Positions 44,306 to 56,384 of a DNA stretch of 56,797 bases are shown piece by piece. The notes beneath the pieces are model-generated. The model saw only the letters and a list, made by a program, of their open reading frames with translations, did not search any database and was not told the DNA's origin. Both the position numbers and the translations under genes were made by a program. Origin of the DNA: Phoronis australis (Eukaryota > Phoronida > Phoronidae); NCBI GenBank assembly GCA_002633005.1, contig NMRA01000842.1:57072-113868 (forward strand). Direction: 5' to 3'. Positions within the stretch are counted from its first letter, which is position 1. The number at the start of each line of letters is the position of its first letter.

Positions 44306-47300
44306 TTAAATACACTTTCTTACATTTTCAACAATTTGGAACACAGAGAAAAGTTTCATCAATTAGGAGATATGATAGTCATCCACTTCTAAAACCTGTA
44401 TTTCCAGTGCCTAAAAATGAAAATCTCATAATCCCTTAAATTCTCAGTGAGTTTCATAATATACAATAACATTGAAACCGTCAGCATCTCAGGAAATGAC
44501 TGCAAATTTTATTTGGGTTGGCTTATCCTAAAACTGCATAATGGTGCAAATACGTATTTTTTGTGGCTTGAGTTGGTAATGGAAATAATATCCTAGATAA
44601 GGTATGTTGTGAGATCGATGTTATGCCTGCGTAATTTTTGTGGTGTTGGAGCGCCACCTTGCGATAACTTCAATGACGTACACAAGAATGTGCATTGACT
44701 TCTTTGCCTGTTAACTAACTACCTAAGCGAGGCTGGAAAGTTTATCTAAACTTGACAGTTGACATCTTAATTGCTCCTTTTGTAGAAGTTGGTATGTATA
44801 ACTAAAAACCTAAATTAGTGTGCTTTCTAAGAAAAAAATATTGCATCAGTGTAAGTCTTAATAATCCCGGTCAATTGACGCCTAACAAATAAATGACCAT
44901 ATTTTGTTTTGACCCCATGCTTACAGTCTTGTGAACAAAACTGAAATGAGCGAATGATAAATATAGGTTTCCAACTACTTTTGTTCATGGAATTGTCATA
45001 GGTGGTTATGAGGTTATGCAATCACTTTATTATTGTTGTTATTGTTATTATTGTGGAATTGTGTAAGCATCTGAATAATTCTTGAATTGAGTTTTTGGTA
45101 AGAAAATGTTTTTGTCTTTAAGATATTCCCATTAATATGTGTTGTATGCTGACCTTTTTCTCCAGTTCTGATACTTCAGTTTTGTTACCTGTACACAAAG
45201 TTGCTTACCCCAAGCCAATCTAGAAGTTCACTCCCATTGACATGTTTATTTGTCTGGCTTGAATCATTAATTACCATTGGGTACATGATTGATTTCACTA
45301 GTGACTTTCACCTAGATAGTCTGATGTTTGGCTGTTGGTCCATAGGCTCTCATACCAGCATAGTGATTCATCTTATGTGTGTCTGACATGACATTGCATC
45401 AAGTTGGCAAATTTTGATAGATGTTCAACATGTTCTCTGATTCACACATTTTCCAAGAAACCTGGAATTGAGCCAGTCTGCTCTGATTAGGCAAGTCCAA
45501 TGTTCCCTGATTATGTAATACAGCACAACAAGATCCTCCAATGGGAGACTGTCTGGTAGTTCTGAGATAAACAAGGAAACACATTGCACTGTGTAAACAA
45601 ACATGGTTGAGTATGCTTCAGTTCCTCATGCATTGTTAATAAAAGGATTTTCCCTGAAATGTCAATATAAATGACTGGTTGTTACCTGGTTCCCCTAGCT
45701 AGCACTGTCCTCCACATCAAGACTCCTGTTGTCTGCCTGATGTTGTGAGGTTCCTGTTGTAATCAGTACAATGTAGTAGTGTGATAATGTCAGTGCATTT
45801 GATTAATTCAGAGGCCAGGAACTTCCCCTGACAACAGCAACTAGAAATGCGAGAAATATTACATCCTTTCATAATATGACCATGTTTTTATTTGAAAAAT
45901 AATTGCCATTGAATTGCTGATGTCAGTCTTTACAAGAGATAAAATCGACAAATGTGGTGCATTCTGGGTATTTGCAAGTTAACAACAAGCTTTTTTAAGT
46001 ACCAATCCTTGTTTCCTCTCACCTCCAGTGCACAATAATACTTCAGTTAATTTGCTCAGAAATAATTGCTTTTCCCATTTTTTCACTATACCAATGCTTC
46101 AATTTCTGACTTGTGTGACCCATGGATGAGAAGAATGAGCCTATAAAATTCATTCCAAGTTGGTCCTTTAAATATGCTATCTAATTAGAAGAGGAATTTA
46201 GGCTAATTGCTTGATCCCTACTTAGAGTACAGGTTTGGTGACCTCGCGTGCATTCAGTAAAGCTGGAACCTATGCTAGGACCTAGCTAAATCTAGCCAAA
46301 GTCACATGATCTCATTTAAAATACACGGCAATATCTCGCGTAATTTCGCGAAGTCTTGCTTTTTAACGAGGTCCTAGCGCTACTGAGTGGGAGGCTGGTG
46401 TCCTCACAACAGAGGTGTATAGGATTTGTTCACAGCCTGGATCCTGTTCTAGAATCCTGTTTGTGCTATCTGTGTTGAAAGATCACCTGACACCATGGAA
46501 CACAGGATGTGTGTGGGCGGTGAGTGGCCTCACAACCTGTAAACAATCAAGGTATATCTCTAGACAGGCAATCATGTCAGTTAAGCTTTATTACAAGGTC
46601 CAGTCATTGAGTCATGCAACAAATATTTGCGCATATTTATATTACAATTGATGTTTTACTCTTTTACTAAATGTGGAAAGAGTTTTTTTCTCACGAGATG
46701 AACATTATTCCAGGAAATAAGTGTTTGGTTTAATCCACCGTAGTTTTTGAATGTAAGGTGGGATTGTTGGCTCATCTTACGACATCATAGATAACTTGTG
46801 CATATTTAATTAGTGCAGATTTCTGCAGACATAACATTAAACTTGGAGAAAAAACTGTTCACTTAGGGAATGTAATCACAATCCAATTTCACTGACCAAG
46901 GGCAGTGTTGCTGCTAATATTTTGCTCAGATATTCACCAGTCTAATTAGAAATAAGTGTTATGTCAATTATCACATATACCAATATGCTCGCATAAAAAT
47001 TTTTAACGCGCATGGGATGGATAATCGCCAATACTCATCGAATGCACCTGATGCATCAGTGATGGCAGCATCACCAACCGTTCACTTTGATGATGGCAGC
47101 GTCACCAACCGTTCACTTTGATGATGGCAGCGTCACCAACCGTTTATCCCGATGCCATTACCAACTGAAGCTGGTGAACGGTTCGACCAATGTCGCACTT
47201 TACGTTGACTCTCTGCTCATACGGAAGTTCAGTTAGTACGAAGGGCCTCATAAGTTGATAATAATGTAATGGTTAGATGTGCGTCTGGAAGCAGACCGTC

Positions 47301-49400
47301 TTCCGAATTTTGTGCCTTAGACGTGGTATCCATTGACTAAATTCATCTGGAGCCATCCATGTTTGAACTTTTTTAGTTCTCATAGCTTGAGGTTTCATTG
47401 CTTGGCATTGATGTTGTACTCGTGGGAGTTTTGTTGTGCGTGTATTAATATACAGAGGGACATATCTGATAGGCTGATTACTTTGGCTAATTCAATTCTC
47501 ATGTTCCATCAATATCGTTCAATACACCCCCTAAATATAGAACCCAGCTGAAGTATTTTTAGTGAACACAAGGTTTCTACAGGTAATCTTACTACATTGA
47601 GAAAATTGACAGACCTCTTTTTCACACTAACATAAAAGAAACAGTACTAGGACAGGGAGTACAATCTTATCGTTTGATTTTGTATGTCCAGTTATATAAA
47701 TTATGTTCAAGTAAGCTGGTGTTTGAGTTGTTGTGTCCATTCTGTATAACTTGAACTAAAGATATCAAAGGTAGTAATTATACCGCTTATCACATGCTGG
47801 CATTCTTTAGATTTCAATTTGAATTACTGATCTACTAGTTTTGTACAGGTTTGGGCAAGTGTGTTGTCAAGTTCTATATGAATGCAAATAATTTGTCAAA
47901 CTGTTTCAAGGCTACATGTGAACTGTGGGACATCACATCTCAGAAACAGCCAATTGAATTCATATGAAACTGTCGCATATTGTGTTTTCTCGCCTGCTTC
48001 TTCAAAACCCTGTTTTCAAAATGTTGCACTTTTACTTGAAGCGTTATCAAACGTACAGTTTGTATGATATTGATGAAGTTGCGTGAATGGAAAACAAAAT
48101 GATTTCTTTAGAATTCTGCAAAAAAACATTTTTTGAGTTCTCATCTTGAACATTTATATCAAATAAAATTTGGTACTGTTGTTTTGCTATGGCTGTACCT
48201 TTCTTTATTTTAATTCAGACATGGTTATGTGACCCAATTAGTGGCAGATTGACAATAACTCTAACTTGTAAAATTCTAAAGGCTTTCTACTTTCAGAACA
48301 TGACTTTGTTATTGGAGTTGAATGGTAACAGTGGCCTTTAATTATTGAAGAGATGGGGCTTTGTTATAGATCTTGAACCAACCATTTTCGTCAGTTTGAG
48401 GAAATCAGAAACATGTGCGTTCAGTACCATGACATAATCGCCAATACCTATATTTAATCTTTTTACAGAACCCTGACCCACATGCGGAATGCAGCCTGTT
48501 TGAGGTCTTTCCATCAGTTCATAGTCTGTGGACAGCATTAACTGTGAAACCTACATCTAACTTAACTGTGAACCTTACATCAAACTAATCTGTCTAGTTG
48601 CTGTTACACTGCAGGAAATCATCCCTGATTTAAAGTTGTGACATTGATTTTGTGACCTCAAGGAGGTTGACTTAAAATTCTAGGTTGACTTAGTTGAATT
48701 AGATAGCTGCTGCATTGATTTGAGCGATGTGCGCGGAGGTCTTGTTCTCACGGTGTTTCCCACGCGTCACATGACATTTTATGTGAGTAGATATGACTTG
48801 AAGGACTTGACTGTCTGCCAAGAATTGATCCAACGTTCACATGCACAGCCTTGCAGCACATGACCATGTGATTCACCCATCTTGGTCACCCTTAACATGC
48901 ACCTCCAGGCCCTCACTGGTCATATTTTGATTAAATACACTGCCTGTCTGCTTGAGATGTTAATGGGCTTGTGAGATATGTCACAACAGGTTTTTGGCGG
49001 ACAAAGCCTAGTTCCCAAAGCCTACTCCATCAAATTCCTGTGTTTTTCACCACTCATGTCTCAGCTGGCACTGTGTGAGCTTGGTCCAGTCTGATGAGAT
49101 AGCAGGCAACATTTAACTAATCTATTTCTCTCTTGGGATTTTGATTTTTGTCTAATGTCCCTTTCTAAATGTGGATGCTTCAGTGCAATTGTGGCATTCA
49201 CATTAATGTTGCCTTTTCAAACGAGAAATGGTCAGTTTTGGCAGTTATTACTTGGTGAAATAGAATTTCTCCAAGTATGTTGCTCTGACATCAAGTTTTT
49301 TTTGTTTGCACTCTACAGGTCTCATTTTTTGTCTGAATCTTATGAAAGTCACACACAACCGTAAGTCCCAAAAGTAATGGAATGCTATTGTTTTTCGTCA
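44306..49400. other. Long non-coding interval, no gene seen
   Basis: AT-rich, with only short unsupported ORFs. 46255-46370 is a diverged copy of the repeat at 27657-27775. A 31-bp minisatellite lies at 47058-47152. It could be intron of the Bcl-2-like gene or intergenic. Confidence 0.4.
47058..47152. repeat. Minisatellite, 31-bp unit, 3 copies
   Basis: GATGGCAGCGTCACCAACCG followed by TTCACTTTGAT, three copies; the last diverges in its second half. A further GGTGAACGG inverted fragment lies at 47172. Confidence 0.9.
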
Positions 49401-49760
49401 TAATCGGATTCAAAATGGCAGACATGGCAACCATTTTGTTTTCAAATTCAGACTCAAATGCTCATAGAGTCCGCAGTTTTTGGCGTACTGGGTACGATTC
49501 TTGTAGCAGACAGGTATTACAGATGTACCAGAAATAATTTATTTCCAGTCAAAGATGGCGGAAGTATCAGCCATTGTGCACGCACACCTCAATTTTGGGA
49601 CGGAAATGTTTTGTCCTTTAGAGGGCGCACTGTAGGACCAATTGCTTCGAAATTTTTCACGTGTTAGTTTCTTGTGGGTTGCTAGTATTCTGTGGTGCCT
49701 AACCGGAAGTTGATTTCAAGATGGCGGATCTGGCACATTTTCAGTCGTGCTGGGTTGTTA
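49380..49760. repeat. Dispersed repeat, inverted relative at 55640-55830
   Basis: GAGGGCGCACTGTAGGACCA, ATTGCTTCGAAATTTTTCAC and GTGTTAG match the reverse complement of 55680-55735. Several AAGATGGCGG-type blocks and ACCGGAAGTTGA are shared too. No coding content; class unknown. Confidence 0.6.
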
Positions 49761-49957
49761 TGGTTAACGGGAAGAGCAAATGATGGGAATTTTCGCATGT
49801 TGATTCTTGGAGGTATATTCTAAAATTGGATGAGATGGAACAAATTTTTCTTAGACTTACCGTTTTCGAGTTATTTGACATTGAATTTTAAAAAATGCAA
49901 AATTTCATTTTTTTTCGAAAAAAATGTGGAATTTTGTGAAATTAATTTGTTACATAC

Positions 49958-50178
49958 AGGTAAAGTTTTTTTAACAGGCTTTCAGAGGATGTTTTCCCTT
50001 TTTCGCTGACGTCTCGTTCCAGTGATGCAATCTGATTTCCTACTTCCGGAATGCAGGAGAGTCTGTGCACCACTGTTGTCGTGGCAGACTTTAGAGGGGA
50101 CACTTCATTCTCTGTGACAAAGAGAGGGCTCTGTCCCATCTTGTGAACTCCACCCTCCTTCCATGGTTTATGCAGGCT
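49958..50178 (-). CDS. Candidate exon, unknown protein
   Basis: On the - strand an open stretch of about 73 codons includes WKEGGVHKMGQSPLFVTE, SATTTVVHRLSCIPEV and IASLERDVSEKGKTSSES, and ends at CT before GTATGT, a consensus donor. Composition resembles coding sequence. The acceptor is unclear (a CTGCAG near 50171 is possible) and no family was recognised. Confidence 0.28.
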
Positions 50179-50199
50179 GCAGCTATAGGTTCAGACCTG

Positions 50200-51543
50200 A
50201 ACTTGTTTTCCTGAACCCTGGATGAAGCCTTGGTGTGAAAACAGGTGTTGTAGTTTACCTACTATGGCTTTCAGATTGCATCTCATTGATGTTCAGTTGG
50301 CCAGCAGTTCATTTGGACTGTGTCCAGATTGTCCATAGGTAAATGCTGGACTCTCTGATGTGGACCCTTTTTCTGATTTATCTTTATTAAGAAAAGATTA
50401 TCCCATAATGCAGAAGGGGGACCATGTTCGGAACTTTCTTCAGATTTCTGAATTGTATATGAAGGCTTGTTCCAGGCTATTGCACTGTCTTATGAATGTC
50501 CAGAATTTAAGATTGCTGTTTAAGTGGTTTTTCCCCAGAATTTTTTGAAAAATCTTCAGTTCTAGACTAAGAATCAATGTCGCTGACTTCTCAATCAACT
50601 AATCAACTGTATTTGTTATGAGTTCCCAATTTCCTGACCATTCCACGCAACAGTTATAACAGTGCTTTTTCACTAGAGGCAACGCTTCATTTTTGGCAAC
50701 GTTTCGGTAAATTGGAAAGGTTGACTCATGCAAGCAGAACTGAGCTGAAATTGTATGACTTTTGTACTCGCTGGAACTTTGGTGTGGTGAGAAAGCTCTC
50801 TGCGAAACTTCGGTGAAGTTCTCAGCAGAGGTCATGGAAACAGTATTTATTTTGAAACCTGCCCCTTATAGCTGGCACCAGGTGGCACTGGGCATAAAAG
50901 AAGGATCCCAAATCATTTCAGTTGGCATCGGGTGATTTTTTCTTTTTGAAGATTTAAGCTGCTAAAAACACTGTAACATTTTATCAGTTTCCAAAAAAAT
51001 AACATACCAGACTCAATTGTGCTATTTTTGTCCATTTCCTTGTTCTTGATATCTTGTCCTTGATATTTTATTTTCATTCCATTCATTCCTGACCTTCAAG
51101 TTTGTTGTCATGCTAAATTGCTCTAGGGGGATTTCTGTCCTGGGACCATGAGTCATAGTCCATTACAACAAAACTTAGATTTCTTCTTTTTTAAAGTTTG
51201 AATGTTTAGTGCTTGTTCACTTGCTTGAGTGGTACCAACAGTGGGCTTTTGTCCCTTTACAATCAAGACTGGACTGGTAAGGTCTAATGGAAGCTTGATT
51301 TCCTATGAATTGTGCTTTCAATTGCCTATTGATCTCAAAAACTAGCCACTGCTCTTTCTTTACTGGCTGTCTAAATGGAGGGCATGAATGAAATGCTGAC
51401 ACTTTTCTGCCTCACCTACCCCAAACACTCTTCATTCACAACCATGTTTGGCCCAGTGGGTCATCACAATGCTGGAAATTGCTCTGCTATTTGGCAAGTA
51501 GATGTAGTTCAATTTTATTGATCACCAATTATTTTGTTAAGAA
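50200..51543. other. Non-coding interval
   Basis: No convincing exon. 50690-50840 resembles part of the MITE at 34612-35119. Confidence 0.4.
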
Positions 51544-51545
51544 CC

Positions 51546-51691
51546 CAGTACACTACTTGTACCTTGTGTTACTGCAGTACACTACTTGTACCTTGTGTTA
51601 CTGCAGTACACTACTTGTACCTTGTGTTACTGCAGTACACTACTTGTACCTTGTGTTACTGCAGTACACTACTTGTACCTTGTTTTACTGC
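51546..51691. repeat. Minisatellite, 29-bp unit, 5 copies
   Basis: CAGTACACTACTTGTACCTT followed by GTGTTACTG, five nearly perfect copies. Confidence 0.95.
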
Positions 51692-51918
51692 TTGCCACAT
51701 GGATTATTAGCATGACACATTGAATGGAATTCCTTTTAAATACCACTCTGTAAATATGGTAAATTTTAACCTTTTGATGTATTTCTTACTTCTGATTTTC
51801 AGAGGAACAGTTCAGTTTGTCAAATCTGCAAGCCACACACAGTCTACAGTTGGTGCAGAGGTCGTTAAAAACAATACGACATTCATTTTGGATAACTTCT
51901 TTTAACATTTTTCTTTAG

Positions 51919-52170
51919 TTTGTTCCTTCAACGATGTCGCTCGGAGAGCTACTGCGCATATGCGAGCCACACTCAAGGAGTATTTTTAGACAACACGAGA
52001 AATTCAGAAAGAAGTTATCCATCAACGAATGTCCTATCGTTTTTAATGAACTCTGCGCCAGAGAGGCTCTGCTGCTGAATTATACTAAGTCTATAGTTGG
52101 TTGTACATTTTTGTTCAGTGTTCACACACATTTTTTTCTCCCAGGTTTGATAGCTGTGATGGTAGTGTAA
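51919..52170 (+). CDS. Candidate exon with CARD-like helices
   Basis: Preceded by a good acceptor (AACATTTTTCTTTAG, ending 51918). It is open to a stop at 52168, with an ATG at 51934. From that ATG: SLGELLRICEPHS, then RSIFRQHEKFRKKLS and ECPIVFNELCAREALLLNY. The pattern of an amphipathic helix followed by (I/V)xxELxAREALL resembles helices 1-3 of caspase-recruitment domains. This is an inference from pattern only. The frame from the acceptor is phase 0 and ends in a hydrophobic stretch (FFLPGLIAVMVV), so use as a distant downstream exon of the Bcl-2-like gene is formally possible but unlikely on length and sequence. A decayed partial copy sits at 13436-13515. Confidence 0.4.
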   Translation, partial: FVPSTMSLGELLRICEPHSRSIFRQHEKFRKKLSINECPIVFNELCAREALLLNYTKSIVGCTFLFSVHTHFFLPGLIAVMVV

Positions 52171-52698
52171 ACAATTGCAGGGATCATTGTCTCTGGTTGT
52201 AAAAGTAGGGCTCTGTCACTAGATAACTTATTCCCAGCACATCCGATCCCATCTTAAAATGGGGAGTAATTAGTGTGGGGATAAGTAAAGCCAGGCAACT
52301 TTTGACAAAAGCATGCCTTCAACGTGACCCCGTTCACTTGGTACTCAGATTGCATTACCCGTATGCTGTCTGTTCACCTGTTCGCGTGTGGTTTTTCCCT
52401 GGATTATGAGATCATAGTCTCCACCAGCTTGGCTTGACTGGGGCTCTTGCCGTAGTTCTAACCACACGGCTAACTTCAAAGGATATTAAGTGCTTAAATG
52501 TCCACACACAGACTTACTTTAGAACAAGTTACTTCTGGAAATGCTGTCTCTTGGTTTGAGTGCTATGTAGACGTTATTTAAACTAGTACAACTTGCCGCA
52601 CCTTGTGGAGGTGGGATAACTTGTTCCAGGGTAACTTGCACCACTTCTAATCGCTGTGTTGCCGCAAACCTGGGTTAGGGTGGAAGTAACTGTCAGCT

Positions 52699-53008
52699 GC
52701 GGTTACATACAGACGGTGGATGTGAACCTGCGGTTACATACAGACGGTGAATGTGAACCTGGGGTTACATACAGACGGTGGATGTGAACCTGGGGTTACA
52801 TACAGACGGTGGATGTGAACCTGCGGTTACATACAGACGGTGAATGTGAACCTGGGGTTACATACAGACGGTGGATGTGAACCTGGGGTTACATACAGAC
52901 GGTGGATGTGAACCTGCGGTTACATACAGACGGTGAATGTGAACCTGGGGTTACATACAGACGGTGGATGTGAACCTGGGGTTACATACAGACGGTGGAT
53001 GTGAACCT
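52699..53008. repeat. Minisatellite, 31-bp unit, 10 copies, with 93-bp higher-order period
   Basis: Unit GGTTACATACAGACGGTG..ATGTGAACCTG. Two variable positions define unit types: GCGG with GAATG, and GGGG with GGATG. After a first GCGG-GGATG unit, the order (GCGG-GAATG, GGGG-GGATG, GGGG-GGATG) repeats three times, so a block of three units was amplified as a whole. Confidence 0.95.
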
Positions 53009-53009
53009 G

Positions 53010-53610
53010 GGGTGAGAAGTGGACTTATGAGGACACATGCACCTGCCTAATTATGATAACATCTATCGTTGCTCTTTGATATCAACTCATATCTTTTTCC
53101 TGTGATGTATTGTAACAATGAAAATGATGCACTGGAAGGATTGATATGATGAGAGAAAGGAGACATCAGATAGATAATTGTTGACATTGTGTTTCAGAAG
53201 GAAGCATTAACTGTTTCCTGTCAATGCTGATTGACAGTGAGACAGTAATGGAATGCAAGGAAGAGTGGTTTAGAACACCATAACAAATCAGTCTTTGAAG
53301 TGCTAAGTTTCATCAACATTTTGTCTTTCTGTGTGTCAATCCTCATTGCTACTGGCGGTGTTCCAGGCTTAGACAGAAAACAACATGACATTGACTCAGT
53401 TGATTGACACAACTAATCCAGGCACCTGCTTTGTTTTCACTTTATGCCAATAATAATTCCTGCAGACTGCAGACCAATATCAAGTAATATATTCAACCTC
53501 TTTCAACAATCAGATATCCAGTTGTGCATAGATGCTCATATTTATCCTACTCTGAAGTATTGCCTCTGTGGTGTGGAAATAAAGCTGAACAAAGACTTAC
53601 ATGTAAATCT
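53010..53610. other. Non-coding interval
   Basis: No exon or known repeat recognised between the two minisatellites. Confidence 0.45.
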
Positions 53611-53617
53611 GGAATGA

Positions 53618-53877
53618 CCCTAAATGTGATCATGTCTGTGTGTCACTCTAGTCATATTCATGTGAATGTCCCTAAATGTGATCATGTCTGTGTGTCACTC
53701 TAGTCATATTCATGTGAATGTCCCTAAATGTGATCATGTCTGTGTGTCTGTCTAGTCATATTCATGTGAATGTCCCTAAATGTGATCATGTCTGTGTGTC
53801 TGTCTAGTCATATTCATGTGAATGTCCCTAAATGTGATCATGTCTGTGTGTAACTCTAGTCATATTCATGTGAATGT
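53618..53877. repeat. Minisatellite, 52-bp unit, 5 copies
   Basis: CCCTAAATGTGATCATGTCT, GTGTGTCACTCTAGTCATAT and TCATGTGAATGT, five copies. Two adjacent copies share a CTGTC for CACTC change. Confidence 0.95.
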
Positions 53878-54103
53878 CCTTTTGTAATGTTCTGTATGAC
53901 ACTGCTCCTGATTTTGTGATGAGTTTGGTTGAATTAAAGTAGTAATTTGCAACTTGTAGTTCACCATTGACGACCTGTAGGATTACCATGGTTATGCAAG
54001 GGTTGCATGTCACAAAAGGAAAACATCTGGTACTCTAGGTGGGTGAAAGGCACCTTTTTAGGTTTGCGTACAAGTACTTGAAAATGGTTTGGATAATGAT
54101 GAC

Positions 54104-54543
54104 AATATCAAGGTACCTAAACTACATGGTCAACGGACTCATAAACACGGGCACGGACACATGAACACGACTCATGGACCTGCAAACACCGTCCACTGAC
54201 TCACAAACACGGGAACGGACTCACAAAACACGATCCACGCACCTAAATACACGGGACACTGACTCATATTCAGGAGGAAACACGGTTAACGGACCGCCAA
54301 ACACGGGTCACGGACTCATCGGCTTCCTGGGTCAGCTGACATCTTCCTTTTGTCCGTGACCCGTGTTTGGCGGTCTGTTAACCGTGTTTCCACGTGAATA
54401 TGAGTCCGTGTCCCGTGTATTTGGGTGCGTGGATCGTGTTTTGTAAGTCCGTTCCTGTATTTGTGAGTCAGTGGACGGTGTTTGCAGGTCCGTGGGTCGT
54501 GTTTATGAGTCCGTTGACCGTGTAGTTTAGGTACCTTGAATAC
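54104..54543. mobile_element. Hairpin (foldback) element FB3, 430 bp
   Basis: Element 54109-54538 begins CAAGGTACCTAAACTACA and ends with its inverse. Flanks are AATAT and AATAC, a possible 5-bp duplication with one mismatch. The arms are about 200 bp, roughly 90% identical and almost fill the element, with a loop of about 30 bp around 54320-54350. Each arm is a run of about nine degenerate units of 20-22 bp of the type GGACTCACAAACACGGGAAC. The left arm has one extra unit. Confidence 0.85.
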
Positions 54544-55180
54544 TGCCAATATCGGATACCCATATTCTTTTGGTACTGACACTGACTACAAAGTAAACTG
54601 GGCTATGTTGGAATGTAGTCATATTATGAATGGTTTGTTTGAATTGTTTAAAGTACTGCTTTGCAAACTGTAATTAAGACATCTTGAACAGGTGAAATGT
54701 GCTTACTTGTATAAAAAACTGCTGGGACCCTGGTTTTGTACCTGTATCAATATGTTGGTTATTTAATCACTGAGTTATTGAAACACAGATTTAGACAAGA
54801 AGGATGTTGTTGTCTCACATTGATAGGCTGAAATGAGGTCAATGGTTGCATCAATGTTTTTATATTCAATAACATTTGCCATTGGCTCTATAGGAGCCTA
54901 ATTATTTGTTTGCAATTGACCTAGATAGAACCCCCATGGGACTAATTATGTCACATGTTGTCTGTTACATGTTATTTGTCAACACTCCTGGTGGCAGACA
55001 CATTTGTCATGTTCAGCAGTGCAAACAAAGAATTTAAATTTGAATTAATTAACAAAATTAGCACTTAAGGTACCTACAGAACCAGAAAATGTACGACCTC
55101 TGACCATCAAGTAAAATATGCGGTTCTTCTCTAGCAGAAGCCGATGGAAATGCATGAATTGAGAACATGAAAACATTAGG
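54544..55180. other. Non-coding interval
   Basis: No exon or known repeat recognised. Confidence 0.45.
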
Positions 55181-55181
55181 A

Positions 55182-55326
55182 GGAGCGACACTTGGAGAAA
55201 TTGGCTGAACAGAATATTGGAGAGGATGATGGCAATGATGAAGATGATGATGATGATGGCGTTGATAAACATGTGCAGCAAAAATCAGTCAACAAAGGAA
55301 CAGCTTCATCAGAAAATCCCAAATAA
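55182..55326 (+). pseudogene. Acidic-tail unit 1 (possible 3' exon)
   Basis: In one + frame: EERHLEKLAEQNIGEDDG, then a run of Asp, then VDKHVQQKSVNKGTASSENP and a stop at 55324. An AG (ACATTAG) precedes it. Two related units follow at 56385-56490 and 56547-56797, each with its own frame breaks. This could be a terminal exon with decayed tandem copies, or a repeat that happens to be open. Function unknown. Confidence 0.3.
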
Positions 55327-55639
55327 TTAAAAAACTAGACATCCTAGCGAAAAATGAAAAACATCTTCTGAAAGCCCGTTCAAAACTCTCTAACAGACTA
55401 GTTTCATAAAATACCTTAAATTTTTTGAAAAATTACATTGTTCTTCATTTTTTTGAAATTGAAAGACAAACAACCCAAAAACGGTTAACATGATAAAAAA
55501 TTGTTAGACTTCATTAGAAAGAGTGTACCTTAAAGAATCCACATGCAAAAATTCAAATTGTTTGCTCTTCCTGTTCAAAATGGTCCCCCAGAATGATTGA
55601 GAATGATGAAAATGTGTCAGATCTGCCATTTTGATAACA

Positions 55640-55830
55640 ACTTTCAGTTAAGCAGCATTCAATATAAGGTACCCAAAGAACACTAACACATGAAAAATTT
55701 CGAAGCAATTGGTTTGACAATGCGCCCTTTACAGGTCAAAACCTTTTCATCCTGAAATCAAGGTGCCCAAACGCAATGGCTGATCTTTCCTTCATGTTTG
55801 ACCGGAAGTTGACAATTTACAGCACGTTTG
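55640..55830. repeat. Dispersed repeat, inverted relative of 49550-49690
   Basis: GAAAAATTTCGAAGCAATTG, GCGCCCTTTACAGGTC and TTGACCGGAAGTTGAC correspond to the 49.6 kb copy in opposite orientation. Confidence 0.6.
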
Positions 55831-56384
55831 TACCGTAGTACGTGTCTACTATAATAAACCTACCGATTTTCAGCCGTGTGCGTCAATAACTGTGACCTCT
55901 TTGAATCTGAATTCTAAAACAAAATGCCCGCCACATCCGTCATCTTGAATCTGATCATGAGAAAAAACAATTTAGGCTTCGAGCTATTCCAGAGCTAGAG
56001 GTTGTGTGTAAATTTCGTGCGAATCAGACAAAACAAAAAAATTAGTGTCAGGCGAATGACATAAATATATTTAGTGATTGCAAATCGTAACAAAACCCGT
56101 TTTATCAGAGTGGATTGAAGCTTGGTTCTGAAGTCACTAATGGTGGCCATTGGAGTGAGCTGCTGCAGTTCTGTACACGGGAGCCACATTTGTGTTGTGT
56201 GGATTTTGGGTGTCATAATATTACTCCATTGTTGGATTAATCAAGTACGTAATCCATTGTCAATGTGCCAGAACTTATTTAAACTAAACTGTTGAAACAT
56301 TTCTTCAACGAATCCAGGGATCTAGTGCATGCAATATCTACATTTGAGTGTGATTAATAAATAAATAAATGAAAGCGCTCCGAG

